This document shows positions 1 through 5,402 of a stretch of 9,786 nt of DNA, piece after piece. Under the pieces are notes generated by a model, which saw nothing but the letters and a program-made list of their open reading frames with translations, searched no databases and was not told the origin of the DNA. The first letter of the stretch is position 1; every line of letters starts with the position of its first letter. The position numbers and the translations under genes are program-made. Location: positions 1 through 9,786 of the forward strand of contig CAZAQC010000027.1 of assembly GCA_964487525.1 (NCBI GenBank), written 5' to 3'. Source of the DNA: UBA2177 sp964487525. GTDB lineage: Bacteria; Patescibacteriota; Dojkabacteria; SC72.

Positions 1-201
1 CTTAGCAAGAGTCTTAGGATTGATTCCTGTTCTTGCTGCTCTTGTTCTAACTTCAAATTTACCAAAACCTGTCAAAAGAACAGCTTCACCATTCTTTAAA
101 GAATCAGAAACAGCTTCTAGCATTGCATCCAATGCATCTCCTGCTTGTCTTTTAGTAAGACCAGTTGCTGCGATTCTGTCGATTAAATCTTTTTTTAACA
201 T
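1..201 (-). CDS. HU-family DNA-binding protein, N-terminal part (cut by window edge)
   Basis: This is a nucleoid-associated protein of the HU/IHF family, which binds and bends DNA as a dimer. Sixty-seven residues are visible, beginning MLKKDLIDRIA. They show the helical dimerisation half and then the signature stretch GFGKFEVRTRAARTG (about residues 45-59), followed by NPKT, which leads into the DNA-binding arm. HU proteins are about 90 residues, so roughly the last quarter lies beyond position 1. The ATG at 201-199 is chosen because a strong AAAGGAGG Shine-Dalgarno lies nine bases upstream and the N-terminus aligns with HU starts. It is one of only two genes here with such a site. A long leader precedes it and overlaps a candidate structured RNA. 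Family assignment is secure; whether it is HU proper or a paralogue cannot be told from this fragment. Confidence 0.93.
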   Translation of the reverse strand, partial: MLKKDLIDRIAATGLTKRQAGDALDAMLEAVSDSLKNGEAVLLTGFGKFEVRTRAARTGINPKTLAK

Positions 202-210
202 ATAATGTTG

Positions 211-218
211 CCTCCTTT
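211..218 (-). promoter_or_regulatory. Shine-Dalgarno of the HU gene
   Basis: The minus strand reads AAAGGAGG nine bases before the ATG at 201. It is a near-perfect anti-16S match and fixes the HU start. Most other genes in the window lack such a site. Confidence 0.88.
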
Positions 219-274
219 CTTAGTGATACTATACATAAAAGCTATAAATAAAGAATTTATGTATATCCACTCTT

Positions 275-303
275 AAAATAGGGTAAATACAAGCTTTCGT
301 CAA
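275..303 (-). promoter_or_regulatory. possible sigma70-type promoter of the HU gene
   Basis: The minus strand has TTGACG (298-303, five of six matches to the -35 consensus), a 17-base spacer, and TATTTT (275-280, four of six to the -10). Transcription would start near 268, giving an HU leader of about 67 nt. The same bases form the 3' strand and tail of the candidate structured RNA at 275-467. The element could therefore be an RNA end, a promoter, or both. Confidence 0.35.
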
Positions 304-467
304 GCTCTCACTTTATTATGGGTCTTTAGGCTAATTACGAAGAAACTACGGTACGAAGAGCTTTTTTAATGAATTAATTTTTTAATCATTTTCCTTGTAG
401 AAAAATTCGTTTTAGTAAAACAGTGTATCAAAGAAGCTTACTACGACGGCATTCTTAGGGCACCCCC
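275..467 (-). ncRNA. candidate structured ncRNA or HU mRNA leader, 6S-like rod shape
   Basis: This non-coding stretch has a good promoter just upstream and folds by hand into one long interrupted hairpin on the minus strand. From the base upward, GGGUG (465-461) pairs with UACCC (285-281), AAG (456-454) with CUU (293-291), and CGUC (448-445) with GACG (301-298). AAGCU (439-435) pairs with AGCUU (306-302), CU with AG (307-308), and CACU (425-422) with AGUG (312-309). A large asymmetric bubble follows, with 5 nt (421-417) facing 32 nt (344-313). Above it, ACUA (416-413) pairs with UAGU (348-345), ACGAA (410-406) with UUCGU (357-353), and U5 with A5. An apical AT-rich hairpin spans 368-390. The 3' arm 312-298 is continuous while the 5' arm carries bulges. 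A length near 190 nt and a stem with a large bubble recall 6S RNA, but I recognise no conserved 6S sequence. It could instead be the structured leader of HU mRNA, since no strong terminator separates them. Confidence 0.42.
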
Positions 468-472
468 TTCAA

Positions 473-500
473 ATTATCCCTTGTACAAAAGATTTGTTAA
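473..500 (-). promoter_or_regulatory. promoter for the candidate structured RNA
   Basis: The minus strand has TTAACA (495-500, five of six to TTGACA), a 16-base spacer, and GATAAT (473-478, five of six to TATAAT). Transcription would start near 466-467 at a run of G. It lies just after the rny terminator and about 265 bases before the HU start codon, so it drives either a separate RNA or a long HU leader. Confidence 0.5.
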
Positions 501-519
501 ATATTACATATAAAAGAAA

Positions 520-557
520 GCTAAGGGGAGGTCATATTTGATAACCTCCCCTATAGC
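520..557 (-). terminator. rho-independent terminator of rny
   Basis: AGGGGAGGT (524-532) pairs perfectly with ACCTCCCCT (544-552). The stem extends outward by GCTA (520-523) with TAGC (554-557) across one bulged base. Read on the minus strand the hairpin is followed by TTTCTTTTATAT, a typical U-rich tail. The plus-strand side has no T run, so the terminator is unidirectional. It lies 30 bases after the rny stop codon. Confidence 0.9.
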
Positions 558-587
558 AATAATTACTAGAAGATAGCGCCAATATAA

Positions 588-2111
588 CTATTTAGCGACC
601 TCTGTAGCCCTTATTTCTCTAATTACAGTAACTTCTACATTACCTGGATAGCTCTGTTTTTTCTCTATTTCTTGAGCTATATCCTTAGCCATAACCTTTG
701 CTTCATCATCTGAAACTAAGTTTGGTTTAACAATTATTCTTACTTCTCTTCCAGCTTTTATGGCAAAGACCTCTCCTATCTTGTCACCACCAATTTCCTT
801 AGCTGCAGTTTCTATTCCCTCTATTCTCTGTATATATTGCTCATAACTATCCTTACGAGCTCCAGGTCTTGCTCCCGAGATAGCATCCGCCAGGTATATT
901 ACAACAGCCTCAACACTTTGAGGATCAATATCTAAATGGTGAGATTCAATTGCATTTATTAACTTTTCATCTAAACCATATTTTCTAGCAATCTGTCCAG
1001 AAATATGATGATGTGGACTATCAACTTTATGTGTAAGAACCTTACCTACATCATGTAGCAAAGCAGCTCTCTTAGATAGTTGAACATCTGCTCCTATTTC
1101 AATTGCTAAAACTTCTGCTAATCGAATAACCTCAATAGTATGAGACATTAAAGATTGACCATAACTACTTCTGTATTTCATTTTTCCCACTAATTTCATT
1201 AACCCAATATCCATATCTGGCCAACCAGCTTCATCAGCTAAAATCTGTCCATTCTTTTTAATCTCTTGTGATATCTCATTCTTGGCCTTTCTTACGGCTT
1301 CCTCTATTGACCCTGGATGAATACGACCGTCAGCAATCAACTTAGTCATAGCAACAAATGCTATCTCTCTTCTAAGTGGATCAAAAGATGAAAGTGCTAT
1401 AGCGTCTGGAGACTCATCTACTATTACATCAACTCCTGTTAACTGTTCAAAAGATCTTATATTTCTTCCTTCTCTTCCAATAACTCTTCCCTTTACTTTG
1501 TCATCTTCAACTTTAATAACTTTTGTAGTTGTTTCTCCAACATAATCTGTAGCGACTCTTTGCATAGATTCTACAAGAATCTTCTGAGCATTTTCATCAG
1601 CTACAGCCTCAATATTTTTCTCTGCTTGTCTAATCTTCTTAGCTTCATACTCTTTTAAGTCCTGATCTATCTCTTTCATAAGCTTCTCTCTAGCTTCTTC
1701 CCTTGAAAGACTAGATATCTTTTCTAGTTCTGTCTTTAATTGAGCACGATTGTTATCTAATCTCTTCAAACCCTCTTTTAACTGTACCTCTCTTGACTCT
1801 AAGTCTTCACTCTTTTCATCCAAAATCTTAGATCTTTTGTTTAGTTTCCTTTCTCTCTCTATTAACATTTCTTCATGCTCTCCACTTTCTCTTCTCATCT
1901 CTTTTATCCTTCTTTCCTCTTTTTCTCTAACCTCAGAAAGTTCTTCTTCTGCTTTATCAAACTTCTCGCCCATAACTTTCTTCGCAGCTGCTTCTAAATC
2001 TTTTATAGGGATGTTGTTTACATTAACCCAATGAAAAAGGTATTTCAAAACAAGAACAACTATGACAGTAGATACCATTATAGCAACAAGAACAACCAAT
2101 ACTGTTTCCAT
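588..2111 (-). CDS. rny: ribonuclease Y
   Basis: RNase Y is a membrane-anchored endoribonuclease that starts mRNA decay in many bacteria lacking or supplementing RNase E. The 507 residues match the family's usual length of about 520. In order, there is an N-terminal membrane helix (about 3-25) and a long charged coiled coil (about 35-185, rich in E, K and R). A KH domain follows, with VIGREGRNIR (GREG loop at 212-215). The HD domain has H324, the H353-D354 pair in LLHDVGK, and D409 in YLADA before SGARPGAR. A conserved C-terminal part ends VTVIREIRATEVAK. The start gives the expected anchor and leaves no room for a longer one. No Shine-Dalgarno precedes it. It appears monocistronic, with a candidate promoter and 5' hairpin upstream and a strong terminator downstream. 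Stop codon TAG. Confidence 0.97.
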   Translation of the reverse strand: METVLVVLVAIMVSTVIVVLVLKYLFHWVNVNNIPIKDLEAAAKKVMGEKFDKAEEELSEVREKEERRIKEMRRESGEHEEMLIERERKLNKRSKILDEKSEDLESREVQLKEGLKRLDNNRAQLKTELEKISSLSREEAREKLMKEIDQDLKEYEAKKIRQAEKNIEAVADENAQKILVESMQRVATDYVGETTTKVIKVEDDKVKGRVIGREGRNIRSFEQLTGVDVIVDESPDAIALSSFDPLRREIAFVAMTKLIADGRIHPGSIEEAVRKAKNEISQEIKKNGQILADEAGWPDMDIGLMKLVGKMKYRSSYGQSLMSHTIEVIRLAEVLAIEIGADVQLSKRAALLHDVGKVLTHKVDSPHHHISGQIARKYGLDEKLINAIESHHLDIDPQSVEAVVIYLADAISGARPGARKDSYEQYIQRIEGIETAAKEIGGDKIGEVFAIKAGREVRIIVKPNLVSDDEAKVMAKDIAQEIEKKQSYPGNVEVTVIREIRATEVAK

Positions 2112-2165
2112 GTATCTGTAATTTAAAATTTAAATTGTCCTTACCTAAACGCTTTTGGAATAACA

Positions 2166-2183
2166 GGTAATCGGAAGATTACC
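2166..2183 (-). promoter_or_regulatory. perfect hairpin in the rny 5' leader
   Basis: GGTAATC and GATTACC form a perfect 7-bp inverted repeat around four bases (UUCC on the minus-strand transcript, GGAA on the other). There is no T tract on either side, so it is not a terminator. It lies 54 bases before the rny start codon and, if the candidate promoter at 2189-2217 is right, at the extreme 5' end of the mRNA. The rest of the gap 2112-2304 is AT-rich, with only a weak imperfect hairpin at 2262-2287. Confidence 0.55.
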
Positions 2184-2188
2184 ATCAC

Positions 2189-2217
2189 ATAGTAAAATCT
2201 TAATTTTATTTTTTCTA
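2189..2217 (-). promoter_or_regulatory. candidate rny promoter
   Basis: The minus strand reads TAGAAA (2212-2217), a 17-base spacer, then TACTAT (2189-2194). Each hexamer matches four of six consensus bases. Transcription would begin near 2182, at the base of the 2166-2183 hairpin. In such AT-rich sequence this level of match is common, so confidence is low. Confidence 0.3.
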
Positions 2218-2304
2218 AATTTCATATAAAAATAAAAATTTCTAATAAAACCATAAATACCAAAAGAGTCTTTCTTAAGGACTTTTACAATGATATCACT
2301 TTTA

Positions 2305-3342
2305 TTATCTTCTTTCCAGGGAATTATTTAAATCCTTAATTAGGTTTTGATAGTGTGTAAGATTATGGATAGTTGCTAATGTCAAAGCAATTGCCTCTTT
2401 GTTTTTCATCATATGATGTAAGTATGCTCTTGAATAGTTCCTACAACATTCACAATTACAGTTAGGATCAATGGGAGTATCATCAAGGGCCATTTCACTA
2501 TTTCCGATCCTAATCTCCCCCTGAGAGGTATACACTGTCCCATGTCTTGCATTTCTGGTAACCAGTACTGTATCAAAAAGATTGTAACCAATATTTGCAG
2601 CTGCTATTATGTCCTCTGGCTTTCCTACACCCATCGCATATCTAATAGTATCTTTCGGGATATTCTCTATTACAGCGACCATCTCATCTAATACCAAATT
2701 TTTATCACTATCAACAACAAATCCTCCAAAATTATATCCGTCAAACCCTATCTCAACTAAAGCTTTCGCACATTTGGCTCTTAACTCTGGATAATTTGCC
2801 CCTTGAACTACAGATGTGAGAAGTTTACCTGTTTCTTTTGTACCTCCATATTCTTTTTCAAAATGCTTCTTACATCTACTTGCCCATTTAATTGTTCTCT
2901 CTACAGACTCTTTTGCTTCTTCTTCCGCTAAATCTGTTTTTCTACAATCATCCAAAGTTACTAACACATCTGACCCTATCTTAATTTGTGTGTCTATTGA
3001 ACTTTCAGGAGTTAATTCATATGTGTTACCTTCTCTAGGAGATTTAAATTTAGCACCATTTTCATCTATCTCTCCCTTCCATTTTTTTGAATGAATCAAC
3101 GAAAAAACTTGGAAACCACCAGAATCTGTCAAAACTATGCCTTTCCAACCCATCATTTTTTTTATACCACCAAGCTTATGAATTGTGTCTGGTCCTGGAT
3201 ATATTAAGAGATGTAGTGTATTTGTAACTATAGCTTCAGTTCCTGTTTCTTCAAGCTGTTTTGTTGTTAAATATCTAACTGCACCCCTAGTTGCATCTGG
3301 CATGAAATAGCACTGTCTTTTTAAACTTTCTAAATTATTCAT
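2305..3342 (-). CDS. tgt: queuine/preQ1 tRNA-ribosyltransferase (tRNA-guanine transglycosylase)
   Basis: Bacterial Tgt exchanges guanine 34 in the anticodon of Asp, Asn, His and Tyr tRNAs for preQ1, the first on-tRNA step of queuosine synthesis. The 345-residue protein shows TDSGGFQ with the general-base Asp73, LDDC near 131-133, and GYNFGG near 203-207. MGVGKPED lies at 238-245. The nucleophile is Asp257 in LFDTVLVTRNARHG. The zinc site is C-x-C-x2-C at 295-300 with His326 in TIHNL. It is shorter than typical bacterial Tgt (about 370-380), mainly at the N-terminus, where only about ten residues precede YFMPDATRG. The loop after GG reads FVVDS where most bacterial enzymes have LAVGE, and VTR replaces PTR. 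The start lies two bases after the queA stop, with no close Shine-Dalgarno, suggesting translational coupling. Stop codon TAA. Confidence 0.95.
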   Translation of the reverse strand: MNNLESLKRQCYFMPDATRGAVRYLTTKQLEETGTEAIVTNTLHLLIYPGPDTIHKLGGIKKMMGWKGIVLTDSGGFQVFSLIHSKKWKGEIDENGAKFKSPREGNTYELTPESSIDTQIKIGSDVLVTLDDCRKTDLAEEEAKESVERTIKWASRCKKHFEKEYGGTKETGKLLTSVVQGANYPELRAKCAKALVEIGFDGYNFGGFVVDSDKNLVLDEMVAVIENIPKDTIRYAMGVGKPEDIIAAANIGYNLFDTVLVTRNARHGTVYTSQGEIRIGNSEMALDDTPIDPNCNCECCRNYSRAYLHHMMKNKEAIALTLATIHNLTHYQNLIKDLNNSLERR

Positions 3343-3344
3343 AT

Positions 3345-4400
3345 TTATTTAACTAAATTATCTCCTATTAACATACTATCTCCATAGCTCAGAAATTTGT
3401 ATTCTTTACTTACAGCATGATCATATGCCATCTTAATACTCTCTCTTCCAGCAAATGAGCTAACGAGCAATATTAATGATGAATCTGGCATATGGAAATT
3501 AGTTACTAAGATATTTACAATTTTCCATTCGTATCCAGGATATATGTAAAGGTTTGTCTTCCCTTCGAATTGCTTAGCTAGAGATTTGCCACTATCTTTG
3601 TCAAAAAAGGCTACACTTTCCAAAGCTCTAGCAACAGTTGTACCAAAAGCCCAAATTCTTCTACCTTCCATTATCCCCTTATTTATACATTCTGTACTTT
3701 CTTTACTTACAGATATGTATTCTTCATGAATAATATGGTCCTCTATATTCTCTTCTCTTACAGGAGCAAATGTACCCCATCCTACTCTTAACTCAATTTT
3801 TACAATTTCTGCTCCCTTCTTTTCAATTTCCCTTAATATGTTGTCTGTAAGATTTATACTAGCAGTAGGTGAAGCAACAGCTCCTGGGATTTCTGAAAAG
3901 ACAGTATTGTACCTCTCTTTATCACTTTGCTCGTCTTTTCTTTTCATATATGGGGGTAGTGGTGTATGACCAAAATTTTCAAAAAGTTCATTACTAGTAC
4001 CTTTTACAAAATCAACTAAGAATCCATTATCCTTTCTTTCTTTTACCTCAATAGTAATATTCTCATTTCCTTCATTTTTCAATACTTCCCCTATATCTAC
4101 ATACTTAGCTCTCCCTATTAAAACAAACCACTCATCTTTCATTACCTCTTCAAGAAAAAGAACTTCTACTTTCTTACCTCTAGATGTGAGAAAAAAGGTT
4201 CTACTGTTCAATACTTTTGTTTCGTTAAGAACAACTATATCTCCTTCTCTAATGTACTCTGGAATATCCCAATATTTCATATCTTCAAGCTTGTTACTGA
4301 CCCTATCTAGTACTAAAAGGTTGGTAGTTCCCCTTTCCTTTGGAGGATATTGAGCTATTAATTGTTTTGGTAGCTTGTATTTAAACTCTGAAATTTTCAT
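3345..4400 (-). CDS. queA: S-adenosylmethionine:tRNA ribosyltransferase-isomerase
   Basis: QueA transfers and isomerises the ribosyl group of S-adenosylmethionine onto preQ1-modified tRNA, giving epoxyqueuosine, the step after Tgt. The 351 residues match the family's full length. Recognisable blocks in order are FKYKLPKQLIAQYP at the N-terminus, LLVLDR, and GDIVVLNETKVLNSR. Then come TPLPPYMKR, RYNTVF, GAVASPTASINLT and RVGWGTFAPV with the following IEDHIIHEEY. GTTVARALES, YIYPGY, TNFHMPDSSL and SYGDSMLI complete the series. The last few residues are the usual C-terminus. It heads an operon with tgt (two-base gap) and is divergent from fmt across 45 bases. The ATG fits family starts and lies only six bases after an excellent extended -10, so the mRNA may be leaderless. 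No Shine-Dalgarno is present. Stop codon TAA. Confidence 0.97.
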   Translation of the reverse strand: MKISEFKYKLPKQLIAQYPPKERGTTNLLVLDRVSNKLEDMKYWDIPEYIREGDIVVLNETKVLNSRTFFLTSRGKKVEVLFLEEVMKDEWFVLIGRAKYVDIGEVLKNEGNENITIEVKERKDNGFLVDFVKGTSNELFENFGHTPLPPYMKRKDEQSDKERYNTVFSEIPGAVASPTASINLTDNILREIEKKGAEIVKIELRVGWGTFAPVREENIEDHIIHEEYISVSKESTECINKGIMEGRRIWAFGTTVARALESVAFFDKDSGKSLAKQFEGKTNLYIYPGYEWKIVNILVTNFHMPDSSLILLVSSFAGRESIKMAYDHAVSKEYKFLSYGDSMLIGDNLVK

Positions 4401-4406
4401 AGGTGT

Positions 4407-4436
4407 ATTATAGCAATTTAATTGATAATTAAGTAA
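4407..4436 (-). promoter_or_regulatory. queA-tgt promoter with extended -10
   Basis: The minus strand reads TGCTATAAT, a perfect extended -10 (TATAAT at 4407-4412, TG at 4414-4415). TTACTT (4431-4436) lies 18 bases upstream as a weak -35. Only six bases separate TATAAT from the queA ATG, so the predicted start of transcription falls on or beside the start codon. The -35 overlaps the candidate fmt -10 on the other strand. Confidence 0.7.
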
Positions 4437-4439
4437 AAT
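4434..4439 (+). promoter_or_regulatory. candidate fmt -10 element
   Basis: TAAAAT (five of six to consensus) ends six bases before the fmt ATG, the same spacing as on the queA side. No clear -35 is visible at 16-18 bases. With only 45 bases between the divergent start codons, the fmt promoter must be here or inside queA. Confidence 0.35.
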
Positions 4440-4445
4440 CTACAT

Positions 4446-5402
4446 ATGAGAACAGTATTTTTAGGAACAGCATGGGAATCATTAGAAACATTAAAAGTTT
4501 TGCATGATAATCCTAACTATGAAATAGTTTGTGTTATAACTACTCCAGACAAACCTGTTGGAAGAAAACAGATTATGACTCCTTCGGATGTTAAGTTATT
4601 TGCTCTTGAGAACAAGATTCCTGTTGTACACACAAATAGAAAGACAGAGAATTATATTAAGGTTTTAGATAAATACAAGCCCGATATAGTTGTATGTAAG
4701 GCTTTTGGAGAAATTATTCCAAAAGAATTCTTAGAATATCCTAAGTTTGGATGTATAAATGTTCATTTTTCAATATTACCTAAATACAGAGGGGCAGTCC
4801 CTATACAGAAAGCAATATTAAATGGTGACAAGGAAACAGGTATATCAATAATGCTAATGAGTGAGGGTTTGGATGAAGGAGATATATTGGATATATATAG
4901 GGAGGAAATTAAACCTGACGATACAAATATTTCCTTAAGAAAAAGATTAGTAAAGAAGAGTACAGAGATCCTTATACCTGTTCTTGATAAATGGATAAAT
5001 GGGGATATAACTACAAAGGCACAAAACAATGAAGAAGCTACATACTGTTGGCAAAAAGATATATCAAAGGAGAGTGCAGAAATTTTTTGGGATGAGTATT
5101 CTCCTGATTATATTGAAAGAATGGTTAGAGCTTTTTTACCTTGGCCAGTAGCTTGGACAATGCTTTATGATAATTTACCTAAGAGTTTAGCAAAAAAGAA
5201 AGTAAAGATATTTGAAGCTGAGTTAGTTGAGATTAGGAGTGAAAAGAATCCAGGAGAACTTTTCTTTAATAATGATATGGTCCTTTTTGCTACAAAGGAT
5301 CCATTGGTTTGTTTAAGAATAAAGAGTTTTCAAATAGAAGGAAAGAAAAAAACTAATGAAAAAGAATTTTTAAATGGCATGGGAAAATCCTTATCTTTTT
5401 AG
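4446..5402 (+). CDS. fmt: methionyl-tRNA formyltransferase
   Basis: Fmt formylates Met-tRNA(fMet) with 10-formyl-tetrahydrofolate, preparing the initiator tRNA in the cytoplasm. The 318 residues match the family. The N-terminal hydrolase domain shows DKPVGR (35-40) and the catalytic set Asn105 and His107 in INVHFSILPKYRG, then Asp143 in EGLDEGDIL. The C-terminal tRNA-binding domain includes ATYCWQKDISKESAEIFW, RMVRAFLPWPVAWT and FQIEGKK near 296-301. The N-terminal motif is unusual: most family members read GTPEFA after the first strand, here GTAWES. The ATG is the natural start at MRTVFLG, with no Shine-Dalgarno and a candidate -10 only six bases away. Its end overlaps the convergent histidine kinase gene by 12 bases, with no terminator between them. 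Stop codon TAG. Confidence 0.96.
   Translation: MRTVFLGTAWESLETLKVLHDNPNYEIVCVITTPDKPVGRKQIMTPSDVKLFALENKIPVVHTNRKTENYIKVLDKYKPDIVVCKAFGEIIPKEFLEYPKFGCINVHFSILPKYRGAVPIQKAILNGDKETGISIMLMSEGLDEGDILDIYREEIKPDDTNISLRKRLVKKSTEILIPVLDKWINGDITTKAQNNEEATYCWQKDISKESAEIFWDEYSPDYIERMVRAFLPWPVAWTMLYDNLPKSLAKKKVKIFEAELVEIRSEKNPGELFFNNDMVLFATKDPLVCLRIKSFQIEGKKKTNEKEFLNGMGKSLSF

Noticed and set aside
57..80. Idea that the 187-residue protein (residues 57-80) is an active P-loop NTPase
   Set aside because: The loop SGDRNSM lacks the conserved glycine pattern and lysine of Walker A, so only a possible fold resemblance is noted. Coordinates here are residues of the gene at 9112-9675.
20..205. Open frame of 61 codons opposite the HU gene
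   Set aside because: The HU match on the other strand is clear and carries the Shine-Dalgarno; this frame is its shadow.
302..367. Plus-strand inverted repeat AAGCTCT/AGAGCTT followed by six T, resembling a terminator
   Set aside because: The loop of 48 bases is too large and no plus-strand gene lies upstream. AGAGCTT instead fits the long-range fold of the minus-strand RNA.
331..378. A plus-strand reading frame GCT AAT TAC GAA GAA ACT that looks like the start of a tmRNA tag peptide
   Set aside because: No tmRNA acceptor stem, T-arm or pseudoknot surrounds it, the frame does not end in the usual Ala-Ala, and the stretch is explained better by minus-strand folding.
364..387. Tiny minus-strand frame MIKKLIH after AAGGA, a possible leader peptide
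   Set aside because: Only seven codons in an A/T-rich segment that forms the apical hairpin of the candidate RNA; no attenuator logic is visible.
1750..2034. Open frame of 94 codons on the plus strand opposite rny
   Set aside because: A Ser/Leu/Phe-rich shadow of the RNase Y coiled coil; no start signals.
2262..2287. Hairpin AAAAGTC/GACTCTTTT after tgt as a terminator
   Set aside because: The stem is short with a mismatch or bulge, its T run is part of the stem, and what follows on the minus strand is not a clean U tract. It may act weakly but I cannot support it.
4401..4445. A preQ1 riboswitch controlling queA-tgt
   Set aside because: The queA leader is at most a few bases long, so there is no room for an aptamer.
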